NCBI GenBank assembly: GCA_029775855.1
Contig: JARVJZ010000005.1
Location: forward strand, 135,817 to 192,084
Reading direction: 5' to 3'
DNA length: 56,268 bases
Source of the DNA: Nitrososphaeria archaeon
GTDB lineage: Archaea; Thermoproteota; Nitrososphaeria; Nitrososphaerales; JAAOZN01
Numbering within the stretch: the first letter of the stretch is position 1; each line of letters begins with the position of its first letter. Both the position numbers and the translations under genes were made by a program. Below the pieces are notes generated by a model. The model saw only the letters and a list, made by a program, of their open reading frames with translations, did not search any database and was not told the DNA's origin. Positions 25,415-34,059 of the stretch are shown here, one piece after another.

Positions 25415-26569
25415 ATGATCTACTTAGATAATGCTGAGACAACCGCTGTTGACCCCGAGGTCGCTGAGATTGTTTTACACTATATGGTTGAGAAGTTTGG
25501 CTTACCTGGTGGAGAGTTTGGGCATAGCTTACAAGAGGAGGCAACCGAGGCTGTTGAGAAGGCTAGAGAGGTTATAGCTTGGAAGGTAGGTGCTGAACCA
25601 AGTGAGATAATATTCACTTCAGGAGCTACAGAAAGCAATAACCTTGCCTTAAAAGGTGTGGTTCAACACCCATTATACAAGAGAAAGAAGGTTTTAACAT
25701 CAGCAATAGAGCATAAGTCTGTTCTCGATACTGCGCTCAACCTAAGAAGACTTGGCTACCAAGTTGAGGTCTTACCCGTTGACTCTGAGGGGTTTGTGAA
25801 GGTCTCTAATCTTTTGAGCAGCCTAAGCGGCGCTGGTCTAGTTTCTATACAACACGCTAACCAGGAAATAGGAACTCTGCAAGACATTAAGGTGATAGGT
25901 GAGTTGTGTAGAGAAAGAGGTGTGCTCTTCCACACAGATGCAGCGCAATCCTTCACTAAAGAGGAGATAAATGTAAAAGCCTTAAACATAGACCTAATGT
26001 CCATAACCTCACACCTCATACATGGTCCGAAGGGTGTAGGTGCGCTCTATGTCAGAGAAGGAATTGAATTGCAGCCGCTAATAGAAGGTGATGGCAGAGA
26101 AAGAGGGCTTAGGGCAGGTAGTCAAAATGTGCCAGCCATAGTAGGGTTCGCAGAAGCAGTTAAGCGAGCTAAACAAGAAGACGCTGAAAGAATGCGTAAA
26201 CTAAGAGACAGGCTTATCAATAACCTACTACAAATAGAAGATTCGAAACTCAACGGCGCTACAGGAGAAAGAAGGGTATGCCACAACGTAAATGTGACCT
26301 TCAAATACGTCGAAGGTGAAGCCCTACTACTGCAAGCAGAGATGCACGGCTTGGTATGCAACACGGGTTCAGCGTGCTACAGCCAGAGGCTTGAACCGAG
26401 CCACGTAATAACAGCTATAGGAGGCACGCACGAAGATGCGCACGGATCTATGAGGCTCAGCCTCTCTAAGATGACGACACAGCAAGAGGTTGATTTAGCA
26501 GCAGAGATATTGGCTAAGGTGGTCAATAGGCTCCGTTCGTTTAGCCCCTTGGCGAAGAGAAGGAGTTAA
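25415..26569 (+). CDS. IscS/NifS-like protein lacking the PLP-binding lysine
   Basis: The 384-residue protein is class V aminotransferase-like. It shows MIYLDNAETT, FTSGATESNN, the PLP-stacking His in AIEHKSV, the PLP pyridine Asp and Gln in HTDAAQSF, and the sulfur-relay Cys321 in TGSACYSQRLEPSHV. The usual Schiff-base motif S-x-HK is TSHL here: codon 26015-26017 is CTC, Leu201. So the catalytic Lys is missing while the Cys loop is intact. Archaeoglobus fulgidus IscS is a known case of an IscS without this lysine. The next gene encodes IscU, so it probably acts as a sulfur carrier or scaffold partner rather than as a standard desulfurase. The frame is open from TTG 25358; I prefer ATG 25415 (GGAG upstream, family N-terminus). 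Confidence 0.9.
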   Translation: MIYLDNAETTAVDPEVAEIVLHYMVEKFGLPGGEFGHSLQEEATEAVEKAREVIAWKVGAEPSEIIFTSGATESNNLALKGVVQHPLYKRKKVLTSAIEHKSVLDTALNLRRLGYQVEVLPVDSEGFVKVSNLLSSLSGAGLVSIQHANQEIGTLQDIKVIGELCRERGVLFHTDAAQSFTKEEINVKALNIDLMSITSHLIHGPKGVGALYVREGIELQPLIEGDGRERGLRAGSQNVPAIVGFAEAVKRAKQEDAERMRKLRDRLINNLLQIEDSKLNGATGERRVCHNVNVTFKYVEGEALLLQAEMHGLVCNTGSACYSQRLEPSHVITAIGGTHEDAHGSMRLSLSKMTTQQEVDLAAEILAKVVNRLRSFSPLAKRRS

Positions 26570-26620
26570 AGGGTAAGTCTTATGAAGGTAAAGAGCATTA
26601 CTTTATGTGAGGGTTAGGGT

Positions 26621-27292
26621 TTGGCTCAACGGGATGCTTCTGTGCAGAGGAAGATAGGCTACAGTGAGAAGGTTATTGAGCACTTCACTAATCCGAGGAA
26701 TGTGGGTAGGCTTGATGACGCAGATGTGACAGCTAAGGTTGGGAGCGTAGCTTGCGGAGACCTTATCAAACTCTATTTGAAGATAGATGAGAGGACTGAG
26801 CGTATAGAGAAGATAACCTTCGAATCTTATGGCTGTGCAGCAAACATCGCAACATCTTCGATGCTCACAGAGTTAGCTAAAGGAAAGACCTTAGAGGAGG
26901 CAAGAAAGATAACCTTTAAGGATATAGCTGAGGAGTTAGGAGGTCTCCCAAAGATCAAGATGCACTGCGCAGTCCTCTCGAAGACTGGGCTTGATGCAGC
27001 GATTTCAAAATATTACGCTATGAAAGGTAAGACGAAGATAGATGACACACTTGTGAAACTTCTGCTAAAAGGGGTCTTAGATCCGATTACTGGTGTCGAT
27101 ATAATATCTGGTAAAACTGCTGAGAGCATATCAGTCCAAGATCACGAAGTGACGATAGGCTTAAGGGTAGAGGAAGGTAGTAAATTAGCTGCAGAATTAG
27201 AGGGAGATATCAGAGAAGCATTCGAAGGCTTGCCTGTTTCTATAAAGATACTGTATAAAGGAGAGAAGGGTGGGCAGCCTTCAGCCGCCTAA
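26621..27292 (+). CDS. IscU-type Fe-S scaffold with a C-terminal MIP18/DUF59-like extension
   Basis: The 223-residue protein holds a complete IscU/NifU N-terminal domain (residues 12-135) with the three cluster Cys: Cys45 in SVACGD (followed by Asp47), Cys72 in YGCAAN and Cys116 in MHCAVLS. Residues 140-215 form a second domain, VLDPITGVDIISGKTAESISVQDHEVTI in pattern, resembling the MIP18/DUF59 Fe-S assembly fold but without its usual Cys-Pro. Standard IscU is about 130 residues, so the extension is real and unusual. The start is TTG 26621; its stop region overlaps the convergent proC gene by 12 bases. It follows the IscS-like gene by 51 bases in the same direction. Confidence 0.87.
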   Translation: MAQRDASVQRKIGYSEKVIEHFTNPRNVGRLDDADVTAKVGSVACGDLIKLYLKIDERTERIEKITFESYGCAANIATSSMLTELAKGKTLEEARKITFKDIAEELGGLPKIKMHCAVLSKTGLDAAISKYYAMKGKTKIDDTLVKLLLKGVLDPITGVDIISGKTAESISVQDHEVTIGLRVEEGSKLAAELEGDIREAFEGLPVSIKILYKGEKGGQPSAA

Positions 27293-28075
27293 ATCCCTCG
27301 ATATTTCATAAGCCCTCTTGGAAGCGGCTTCAACAGCCTTAATAAAAGCAGCCCTAACGCCCGCCTCCTCGAGCTTTAGCAGCCCTTCGATAGTTGTGCC
27401 CGCTGGTGTTGTGACTCTTCTCCTTAACTCTGAGGGGTCTTGGTTGCTTTCGATAACAATCTTAGAAGCCCCAAATGCTACCCACGAAGCGAGCTGAATA
27501 GCTTTGTCGTAAGGTATACCCATCTTCAAACCGCCTTCAGCCAAAGCCTCTATAACCAAGAAGATGTATGCTGGTCCACTACCGCTTAACCCAGTCACGG
27601 CATCAATAAGCGATTCATCGATTAAGATTGTTCGACCTATGCTGCTAAAGAGACTTTGGGCTACCTCAAGATCTTCTTTGCCGACATTTCTACTTGGTGT
27701 TAGGGCTGTGATAGCCGCTTTAACTACTGCTGCGATGTTTGGCATGGCTCGAATAAACCTTCCTTCAGGTATTACACTCTCAAGGTGCCTTATCTTTACA
27801 CCAGCAGCTATGGAGATTATGAGTTTACCGCCTACTAGCTCCTTTACTTCCTCTAAAACGCCTTTCACATCCTTGGGCTTAACCGCGATTACCACAACCT
27901 CTGCTTCTCTAACCGCTTCTCTACTGCTAGCATAGGTTTTGAAGCCTTGCTCTTGGAGCTGAGCTCTTCTTTCACCTTTGACCTCAGCAACACAGACCTC
28001 GATATTATCTATTGTGGAGAAGCTTCTCGCTAATGCTTCCCCCATCGTGCCTCCGCCGATTATGGCAACCTTCAT
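27281..28075 (-). CDS. proC: Pyrroline-5-carboxylate reductase
   Basis: Last step of proline synthesis: reduction of pyrroline-5-carboxylate with NAD(P)H. The 264-residue protein begins VAIIGGGTMGEALARSF (Rossmann motif) and has IAVKPKDV, IRAMPNIAA and the family signature GLSGSGPAYIFLVIEALAEGG, then RRRVTTPAGTTIEGL. Length and motifs are complete. The ATG directly abuts the TAG of an uncharacterised upstream gene, so the two are likely translated together. Confidence 0.95.
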   Translation of the reverse strand: MKVAIIGGGTMGEALARSFSTIDNIEVCVAEVKGERRAQLQEQGFKTYASSREAVREAEVVVIAVKPKDVKGVLEEVKELVGGKLIISIAAGVKIRHLESVIPEGRFIRAMPNIAAVVKAAITALTPSRNVGKEDLEVAQSLFSSIGRTILIDESLIDAVTGLSGSGPAYIFLVIEALAEGGLKMGIPYDKAIQLASWVAFGASKIVIESNQDPSELRRRVTTPAGTTIEGLLKLEEAGVRAAFIKAVEAASKRAYEISRDLGG

Positions 28076-28423
28076 CTAAACACCTTCGATGCTCCTCTTT
28101 AGAGATATGACACCATCCTTCAGCTGCAACTCATAGATCTCATTCACTTCAAACCTTATACCAAGCATTTCATACTCCGTTTCAGAGAGGAAGAGTGTAA
28201 GCTTAGGGAGAACAAGCTGAGGCATAGCTGGGAAGAAACCCATAGACTGAAACTGACTGATAATATTCTTAATAAGCCTAGATTCGTCCTCCCTTGCACC
28301 ATAAACTCCAAATTGAGCCCTGGGTCTGACCTCAACAAGCTCGATCTGTTTCCCAGGCTGCCCAGTGTCTGGATCTGTTATCGACATAATCTTGTTCACT
28401 CTAACTTTAGGATATACGGACAT
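28076..28423 (-). CDS. Uncharacterised archaeal protein (possibly arcadin-1-like)
   Basis: The 115-residue soluble protein opens MSVYPKVRVNKIMSITDP, with DTGQPGKQIELVEVRPRAQ and a central FQSMGFFPAMPQLVLPKLTLFLSE. No catalytic motif is visible. The N-terminal DPDTGQPGK-IELVE pattern faintly recalls arcadin-1 of the crenactin cluster, but that is from memory and there is no actin-like gene in the window. The frame extends to a GTG at 28432; ATG 28423 is preferred. Its stop touches the start codon of proC with no gap. Confidence 0.5.
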   Translation of the reverse strand: MSVYPKVRVNKIMSITDPDTGQPGKQIELVEVRPRAQFGVYGAREDESRLIKNIISQFQSMGFFPAMPQLVLPKLTLFLSETEYEMLGIRFEVNEIYELQLKDGVISLKRSIEGV

Positions 28424-28449
28424 ACCAATCACACCAGCATACTATTCTG

Positions 28450-29640
28450 CTATAAGATTAACTTATTGGAGTTCATACGAAGGTTCTCCCTATTGACAGC
28501 GTATGCGAAGAGCATAACAACCAAAGCGAACCAGGGTTCAAAGAATCTAGGCACCAGCAGAAGACCTATATTCATAGCTAAGAAGGTTAAGAGGTCTCCC
28601 TTCTTCTTACACATTAAAGCGAAGTAGGGTAGCGCCGAGTTAAAGAAGTATTTGTATGTGCCTCTTGGGAAGAGTAGTATAAAGAGGAGCTGAGAGTATA
28701 GAAGGTAGCGTATGAGGGCGTCGGCATCCCAGCCTCTGATTCTTAGGAAAAGAAGCGTCAAAACGATGAAAACAGCCGAGATTATGTAGATTAGATGCTG
28801 CTTCAAGAAGATAGCCAGCCAAGGTGCACCGAAAACACCAAATATTGTGCCTAAGTTAGTGGGTTTAATGATATTATACTCCCAAACAGTCAGATCCTCA
28901 GGTACATAAGGTTGAGGCGTAGGTAAGCCCGGGAAACCTAGAGCCCAAAGATAAAGCGATGGAAATAGTGCAAGGTAAGGCATAGAACCTACCACAACTA
29001 TCGCCGCAAAGATCGCTATAAACCACAAAAGGGCTCTTTTCGATTTGAACCAATATGCAGCAATAATAAAGATAGGTAGAGATGCTAATGCGGTCTGTTT
29101 ATAGAGAGAGGCTAAAGCGAGAGAGGCTGCTGAAATCTTTACCCTCTTTGACACAAGCAGATAAGTTGAGAGGAGTAGGAAGAAGGTTGAAGGCGGAGGA
29201 TTTAACCAGAGCATAGAATTATACCAAAGAGATGCTGGCGATAGTGCTGTAGCTAAGCCTATTGCAATAGCCCACTTCCCACCAACCATCTTACGCGCAA
29301 TAAGGTAAACCATAAGCGGAATAAGAGCATCAAACAACAGTAGAGGCACAGCAGCACTCCAATAAGATGGATTAATCTTAACAAAGGCTGACAAGGTGTA
29401 TATCCACAGCGGCGGATAGGCGTTGTGAAAATCTTTGTAGAGCATCTCACCATCTAGAAACCGTTTAACATCGTTAAGGTAGAGGTGCTTATAATCTTGA
29501 TAAGGCTCAAGATACTCTGGCATAGGTGGAAAATTCCCCTCAATAACTGTAGCAAACCAAGCGACTAGGCACCTAACTATGAGAGAAACCAGAAGGACAA
29601 CAAGAAAACCCTTTGAATGCTTAACGGCATCTATGCTCAA
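28450..29640 (-). CDS. GT-C superfamily integral membrane glycosyltransferase (PIG-M/mannosyltransferase-like)
   Basis: The 396-residue protein has about 10-11 TM helices. The first extracytoplasmic loop contains an acidic cluster and YKHLYLNDVKRFLDGEMLYKDFHNAYPPL, typical of polyprenyl-phosphate-sugar-dependent GT-C enzymes. These enzymes transfer sugars to lipids or proteins on the outer face of the membrane. Later segments include SPASLWYNSMLWLNPPP and FPRGTYKYFFNSALP. Start TTG 29640; it is divergent from the molybdenum hydroxylase operon and lies 17 bases upstream of the small unknown/proC unit on the same strand. The donor and acceptor are unknown. Confidence 0.75.
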   Translation of the reverse strand: MSIDAVKHSKGFLVVLLVSLIVRCLVAWFATVIEGNFPPMPEYLEPYQDYKHLYLNDVKRFLDGEMLYKDFHNAYPPLWIYTLSAFVKINPSYWSAAVPLLLFDALIPLMVYLIARKMVGGKWAIAIGLATALSPASLWYNSMLWLNPPPSTFFLLLSTYLLVSKRVKISAASLALASLYKQTALASLPIFIIAAYWFKSKRALLWFIAIFAAIVVVGSMPYLALFPSLYLWALGFPGLPTPQPYVPEDLTVWEYNIIKPTNLGTIFGVFGAPWLAIFLKQHLIYIISAVFIVLTLLFLRIRGWDADALIRYLLYSQLLFILLFPRGTYKYFFNSALPYFALMCKKKGDLLTFLAMNIGLLLVPRFFEPWFALVVMLFAYAVNRENLRMNSNKLIL

Positions 29641-29740
29641 CTATCCCAACGCACCTAACAAGCGAGAAAAACAGTTAGAAGATGTTGATAAACTTAAATA
29701 ACAAGTTTGAGCATACACTTTTTGCAGGGTGTAAGTATAG

Positions 29741-30607
29741 ATGATTCCTAGAAGTTTTGAATATCTACGCCCATCAACGCTACAAGAAGCGGTTCAACTT
29801 CTTGACAAATACGAAGAATCAAAGATACTGGCAGGCGGACAAAGCCTCATCGCATTAATGAAACTAAGATTAGCATCACCAAAATACATCATAGACATAA
29901 CAAGGATACCTGGACTATCATATGTAAAGGAGGAGGGCAACAAGATTCTGATAGGTCCATTAACAACCCACGACACAGTAGAAAACTCACCCATAATACG
30001 CAATAAGTGTCCCATCCTCTCTGAGGCAGCTAGTAGAATAGGTGACCAGCAGATAAGAAACAGGGGAACAATCGCAGGCACACTATGCCACGCCGACCCC
30101 TCAGCAGATGTGCCGACAACCTTCTTAGCACTCGACGGCGAAGTTGTAGCAATGGGTAAAGATGGTGAGAGGGTGATAAAGGCGAAGGACTTCTTCCAAG
30201 ACTTCTTTACAACAGCCCTCAACCCAAATGAAGTAGTTAAAGAGGTGAGAGTTCCAGTGCTTCCACCTAAGACAGGAACAGCATACATAAAGCACGCTAG
30301 GAGGGAAGGAGACTTCGCTATAGTAGCAGTAGCTGCAATAATAACTCTGGATGAAAATAATGTTTGTAAGTCTGCTTCGATATCATTAGGTTCAGTAGGA
30401 CCAACGCCGCTTAGAGCAGTAGAAGTTGAGAATGCGTTGGTAGGTAAGAAGCTCACCGATGAAGTAATAGTTGCTGCATCTGAACTGGCTGATAGAGGCA
30501 TAAGCCCGCCTTCAGACATACATGGAAGCGCTGAATACCGCGCTGAAATGGCTAAAGTCTTCACTAAGAGGGCTATAAGGCTGGCTCTGAGTAGAATAGG
30601 AGGTTGA
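29741..30607 (+). CDS. Molybdenum hydroxylase FAD-binding subunit (CoxM-like)
   Basis: The 288-residue protein is the medium subunit of a xanthine oxidase/CO dehydrogenase-type enzyme. The FAD-binding motifs [13 protein letters not shown] (residues 32-44) and [18 protein letters not shown] are clear, as is the C-terminal CoxM fold ([13 protein letters not shown]). It passes electrons from the Fe-S subunit to FAD. It starts at ATG 29741, first gene of M-S-L-G, with 4 bases to the next gene. CTTAAATAA at about 29693-29701 is the likely TATA box. Confidence 0.92.
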   Translation: MIPRSFEYLRPSTLQEAVQLLDKYEESKILAGGQSLIALMKLRLASPKYIIDITRIPGLSYVKEEGNKILIGPLTTHDTVENSPIIRNKCPILSEAASRIGDQQIRNRGTIAGTLCHADPSADVPTTFLALDGEVVAMGKDGERVIKAKDFFQDFFTTALNPNEVVKEVRVPVLPPKTGTAYIKHARREGDFAIVAVAAIITLDENNVCKSASISLGSVGPTPLRAVEVENALVGKKLTDEVIVAASELADRGISPPSDIHGSAEYRAEMAKVFTKRAIRLALSRIGG

Positions 30608-30611
30608 GAAG

Positions 30612-31088
30612 ATGGCTGAAAAGAGAAGGATTAAGCTAACAGTAAATGGTGTAGAGATGGAGGGCGAAGCCGAACCAAGAACCCTACTTGTTCACTTCAT
30701 CAGGGACACACTTGGTCTAACAGGCACCCACATAGGATGCGACACAGGACACTGCGGATGCTGCACCATAATAATGAATGGGGTATCTGTCAAATCATGT
30801 ATGGTGTTAGCGTATCAAGCCGAAGGCGCAGACATACTGACTATAGAGGGGCTCGCTAAGGATGGGAAGCTGCATCCAATCCAAGAAGCTTTTTGGGAGA
30901 ATCATGGTCTACAATGCGGCTACTGCACACCAGGTCAAATAATGTCAGCATACTTCCTGTTGAGTAGAAACCCGAAGCCAACAGAGGAAGAGATTAGGAG
31001 AGGTTTAGAAGGAAACTACTGTAGATGCACAGGCTATGTTAACATAATCAAGTCAGTTAAAGCCGCGGCAGAAAAGATGTCCAAGTGA
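30612..31088 (+). CDS. Molybdenum hydroxylase 2Fe-2S subunit (CoxS-like)
   Basis: The 158-residue small subunit has two 2Fe-2S clusters: the plant-type one in [16 protein letters not shown] plus KSCM, and the helical one in [12 protein letters not shown] plus NYCRCTGY. It relays electrons from the molybdenum site to FAD. It lies 4 bases after the FAD subunit gene and about 10 bases before the large subunit gene. Confidence 0.95.
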   Translation: MAEKRRIKLTVNGVEMEGEAEPRTLLVHFIRDTLGLTGTHIGCDTGHCGCCTIIMNGVSVKSCMVLAYQAEGADILTIEGLAKDGKLHPIQEAFWENHGLQCGYCTPGQIMSAYFLLSRNPKPTEEEIRRGLEGNYCRCTGYVNIIKSVKAAAEKMSK

Positions 31089-31097
31089 AGGCGGTAT

Positions 31098-33530
31098 GTG
31101 ATGACTGAGGCGCTATTATCAAAAGAGATACCAGTGCCGCGTAAATGGGTAGGCACACCTATCAAGGCAAAAGAGTTCCCAAGACTTATAACAGGTCAAG
31201 GCAGATATGTAGATGACATCAAGATACCCAATATGCTCTACGCTGCGCTACTACGCAGCCCATATGCACACGCCAAAATTAAGCGCATAGACACATCCAA
31301 AGCTGAAAAACTCCCTGGAGTCGTAGCAATAGTCACTCAAGAAGATGTCTTAAAATACTGCAAACCCTACCCACAAATAGTACCTCCGCCAGCAGATAAG
31401 CTGCTTGACTACTGTATAGCTGTGGATAAAGTTAGGTTTGCTGGTGAGCCTGTTGCTGCAGTAGCGGCGACAGAGCGGGCAATCGCTGAGGATGCTTGCG
31501 AGCTTATAGAAGTTGAATACGAGCCTCTTCCACCGGTTATGGATGCTGAAGAAGCGCTTAAGCCAGATGCTCCTCTAGTACACGAAGAAGTGGGGACAAA
31601 TCTTGTGTGGCACGAAGTCTTTGATTATGGTGATGTAGACAAGGCTTTCGCTGAAGCTGATAAAGTCATTAGCTTGAAGCTTCACCACCACCGCTACGGT
31701 GGTGCACCTACTGAGACACACGCTGTTGTTGCTGATTACGATAAAGGCACAGGTGTGCTCACAATCTACTGCAACAATCAGATGCCGATGTTCTGCATGG
31801 CTCTAATAGGATTATCATTCAACATGCCAACAGACAAGATTCGCATCATAACCCCAGATATAGGTGGAGGCTTCGGCTCAAAGATACTCTCATACACCTA
31901 CATGATGCTGATCAGCATACTAGCCATGAAAGCTGGTAGGCCAGTAAAGTGGATGGAAGACCGAAGGGAGAACCTAGCATCAGGCACACACTGCAACGAG
32001 GCAACCTTCTATGTAGAAGCAGCTGTAAAGAAGGATGGCACGATACTAGGCATAAAGGCTAAGACCCTACACGATGTTGGAGCCTACCTAAGGTATGAGC
32101 CAGTAGGCGCACTCCTATGGATTCAAGTTTCAAGCGGACCATATAGGTTTAAGAACCTGAGAATGGATGTCAACGCCATAGTTACCAACAAAGGGCCTGT
32201 GGCTCCGATTAGAGGATACGGTAGAATTCAGCACCTCTGGATGCTGGAGAGGACGGTTGAGCAAGTAGCTAGGCAACTCGGCTTAGATCCGATTGAAGTG
32301 AAGCTTAAGAACTATGTCAGACCAGAAGAGATGCCTTATGTCTCCCCAAGCGGCGCAACATACGATTCAGGAGACTATCCAACTGCGCTAAAGAAGGCGC
32401 TGCAGATGATCAACTACGACGAATGGAGGAGGAAGCAGCCTGAGCTTTGGAGGCAAGGTAGGTTTGTAGGCATAGGCGCAGCGCTGTTCCAAGACTCTGG
32501 AACCAACAACTTCGCTCAGGTTAGGTTGATCTACAAGAACAACCCCTTCTCAGGGAACAGCAGGATGGCTGAGATGTGGATGGATGAGTTCGGAAGGATA
32601 ATAGTTGCTGTTGGCTCGAACCCGCATGGGCAATGCCACGAAACCGTGGTAAGCCAAGTAGTTGCTGATGTCTTCGGTGTGACACCTGATGATGTGTTTG
32701 TGGTTCCTGGGTTTGACTCTTGGGTGCACGGTTGGACTGGGCATTCAGGCAGCTACGCCAGCCAATTCGCGGTCTCTGGGATAGGTGCTGTCTTGGGTGC
32801 CGCCAAGAGGCTTAGAGAGAAGATAGCAACTATAGCTGCGCATATGCTGAAGGCTAAGCCTGAAGACCTTGAGTTTAAGGAGGGTAAGGTATGTGTTAAG
32901 GGCACAGATAGATGTGTAGCGTTCTGGCAAGTTGCAAACCTAGCGTACAGAAACAACCTTGAGCTACCTGAAGGAGTAGAACCTGGTCTAAGGGTAATCT
33001 ACACGTGGAAGGCGCCGTTTAAGCTCCCAGACTTAGAGAAGAAGACGGTTAACGCCACATTAACCTATTCTTATCAAGCACACGCGTGTGTAGTTGAAGT
33101 AGATCCTGAGACTGGGAAGGTGAAGATACTGGATTACGCTGTTGTAGATGATTGCGGAGTCCCGATAAATCCACATATAGTTGAGGGGCAGGTGCACGGC
33201 TCAACTATGAACGGCATCGCAGCTGCACTCTTCGAAGAATATGTTTACAGCAAGGATACTGGTCAACTTCTAGCTTCAACATTTATGGACTACCTCTTCC
33301 CCACAGCCCTTGAGATACCCGATATCAAAGTTGACCATATGATTTCTCCATCGCCCTTTACAGAGCTTGGGACTAAGGGTGTAGGGGAAGGCTCGCTTGT
33401 GCCGTTGGGTTCGATAGCTGGCGCCATAGAGGATGCGTTGTCTCCTCTAGGGGTCGTCATAACCGACTCACATAATCCTCCTGAGAGGATCTATAGGATG
33501 ATAAAGGAGGCTCAAAAGAAGCGCAAATAA
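31098..33530 (+). CDS. Molybdenum hydroxylase large subunit (CoxL/xanthine dehydrogenase family), substrate unknown
   Basis: The 810-residue protein binds molybdopterin. It has the N-terminal hammerhead (ITGQGRYVDDIKIPNML), the MPT motif GGGFGSK, and the catalytic Glu in GTKGVGEGSLVPLG. The loop that separates types is PIRGYGR, not AYRCSFR (CO dehydrogenase form I) and not the common AYRGAGR (form II). So this is not a proven CO dehydrogenase; aldehydes, purines or aromatic substrates are possible. No Mo-insertion genes (coxDEF type) follow. GTG 31098 is directly followed by ATG 31101, either of which may start the protein. Confidence 0.9.
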   Translation: MMTEALLSKEIPVPRKWVGTPIKAKEFPRLITGQGRYVDDIKIPNMLYAALLRSPYAHAKIKRIDTSKAEKLPGVVAIVTQEDVLKYCKPYPQIVPPPADKLLDYCIAVDKVRFAGEPVAAVAATERAIAEDACELIEVEYEPLPPVMDAEEALKPDAPLVHEEVGTNLVWHEVFDYGDVDKAFAEADKVISLKLHHHRYGGAPTETHAVVADYDKGTGVLTIYCNNQMPMFCMALIGLSFNMPTDKIRIITPDIGGGFGSKILSYTYMMLISILAMKAGRPVKWMEDRRENLASGTHCNEATFYVEAAVKKDGTILGIKAKTLHDVGAYLRYEPVGALLWIQVSSGPYRFKNLRMDVNAIVTNKGPVAPIRGYGRIQHLWMLERTVEQVARQLGLDPIEVKLKNYVRPEEMPYVSPSGATYDSGDYPTALKKALQMINYDEWRRKQPELWRQGRFVGIGAALFQDSGTNNFAQVRLIYKNNPFSGNSRMAEMWMDEFGRIIVAVGSNPHGQCHETVVSQVVADVFGVTPDDVFVVPGFDSWVHGWTGHSGSYASQFAVSGIGAVLGAAKRLREKIATIAAHMLKAKPEDLEFKEGKVCVKGTDRCVAFWQVANLAYRNNLELPEGVEPGLRVIYTWKAPFKLPDLEKKTVNATLTYSYQAHACVVEVDPETGKVKILDYAVVDDCGVPINPHIVEGQVHGSTMNGIAAALFEEYVYSKDTGQLLASTFMDYLFPTALEIPDIKVDHMISPSPFTELGTKGVGEGSLVPLGSIAGAIEDALSPLGVVITDSHNPPERIYRMIKEAQKKRK

Positions 33531-33586
33531 GAGACCAAAAAGGTTAAAGGAGACTCGAGAAATAGAAGAGTAGGTGAACATGAGAT

Positions 33587-34027
33587 ATGCATTTTGAAGG
33601 AACATTCGATATAAAAGCTCCACGACAAAAAGTCTGGGATTTCATCAGCATACCTAACAATGTTGCAAAATGCCTACCAGACCTACAGAAGTTAGAAGTC
33701 CCAGCACCAGACCGCTTCAAGGCAACGGTTAAGGCTGGTGTAGGTTTCGTAAAAGGCACATTCAACTTCGAATTTACCATGCTCGACATGCAGCCACCTA
33801 CACACGCAAAACTATCAGGTCACGGCTCAGGGACAGGCAGCACAGTAGACTTAGAGACCGCAATTGATCTAAGCGACCTCCCAGATGGAGGAACAAGAAT
33901 GGCTTGGAAGGCGGATGCAAAAGTAGGTGGGCTGATAGCTAGTGTTGGTCAAAGGCTGCTCGAGGGAGCGGCTCAGAAGCTAGTTAGCAATCTATTCGCG
34001 TGTCTGAAGAAGCAGCTTGAAGGCTGA
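33587..34027 (+). CDS. CoxG/SRPBCC-family protein of the Mo hydroxylase operon
   Basis: The 146-residue START-like protein shows the CoxG pattern: FEGTFDIKAPRQKVWDF at the N-terminus, a central LSGHGSGTGSTVDLE and the C-terminal amphipathic helix AAQKLVSNLFACLKKQ. CoxG proteins accompany molybdenum hydroxylases; in carbon-monoxide oxidisers CoxG is thought to help anchor or supply quinone to the enzyme. It follows the large subunit by 56 bases in the same direction. ATG 33587. Confidence 0.88.
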   Translation: MHFEGTFDIKAPRQKVWDFISIPNNVAKCLPDLQKLEVPAPDRFKATVKAGVGFVKGTFNFEFTMLDMQPPTHAKLSGHGSGTGSTVDLETAIDLSDLPDGGTRMAWKADAKVGGLIASVGQRLLEGAAQKLVSNLFACLKKQLEG

Positions 34028-34059
34028 AGTGTTATGCTGGGTGTGGTTTAACCACACCT

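Noticed and set aside
29794-30564. A 256-codon ORF antisense to the FAD subunit gene
   Set aside because: It is the shadow of a clearly homologous CoxM-like gene and has no recognisable motif.
29741-34027. Calling the operon an aerobic CO dehydrogenase
   Set aside because: The large subunit lacks the AYRCSFR loop and no coxDEF-type maturation genes are present.
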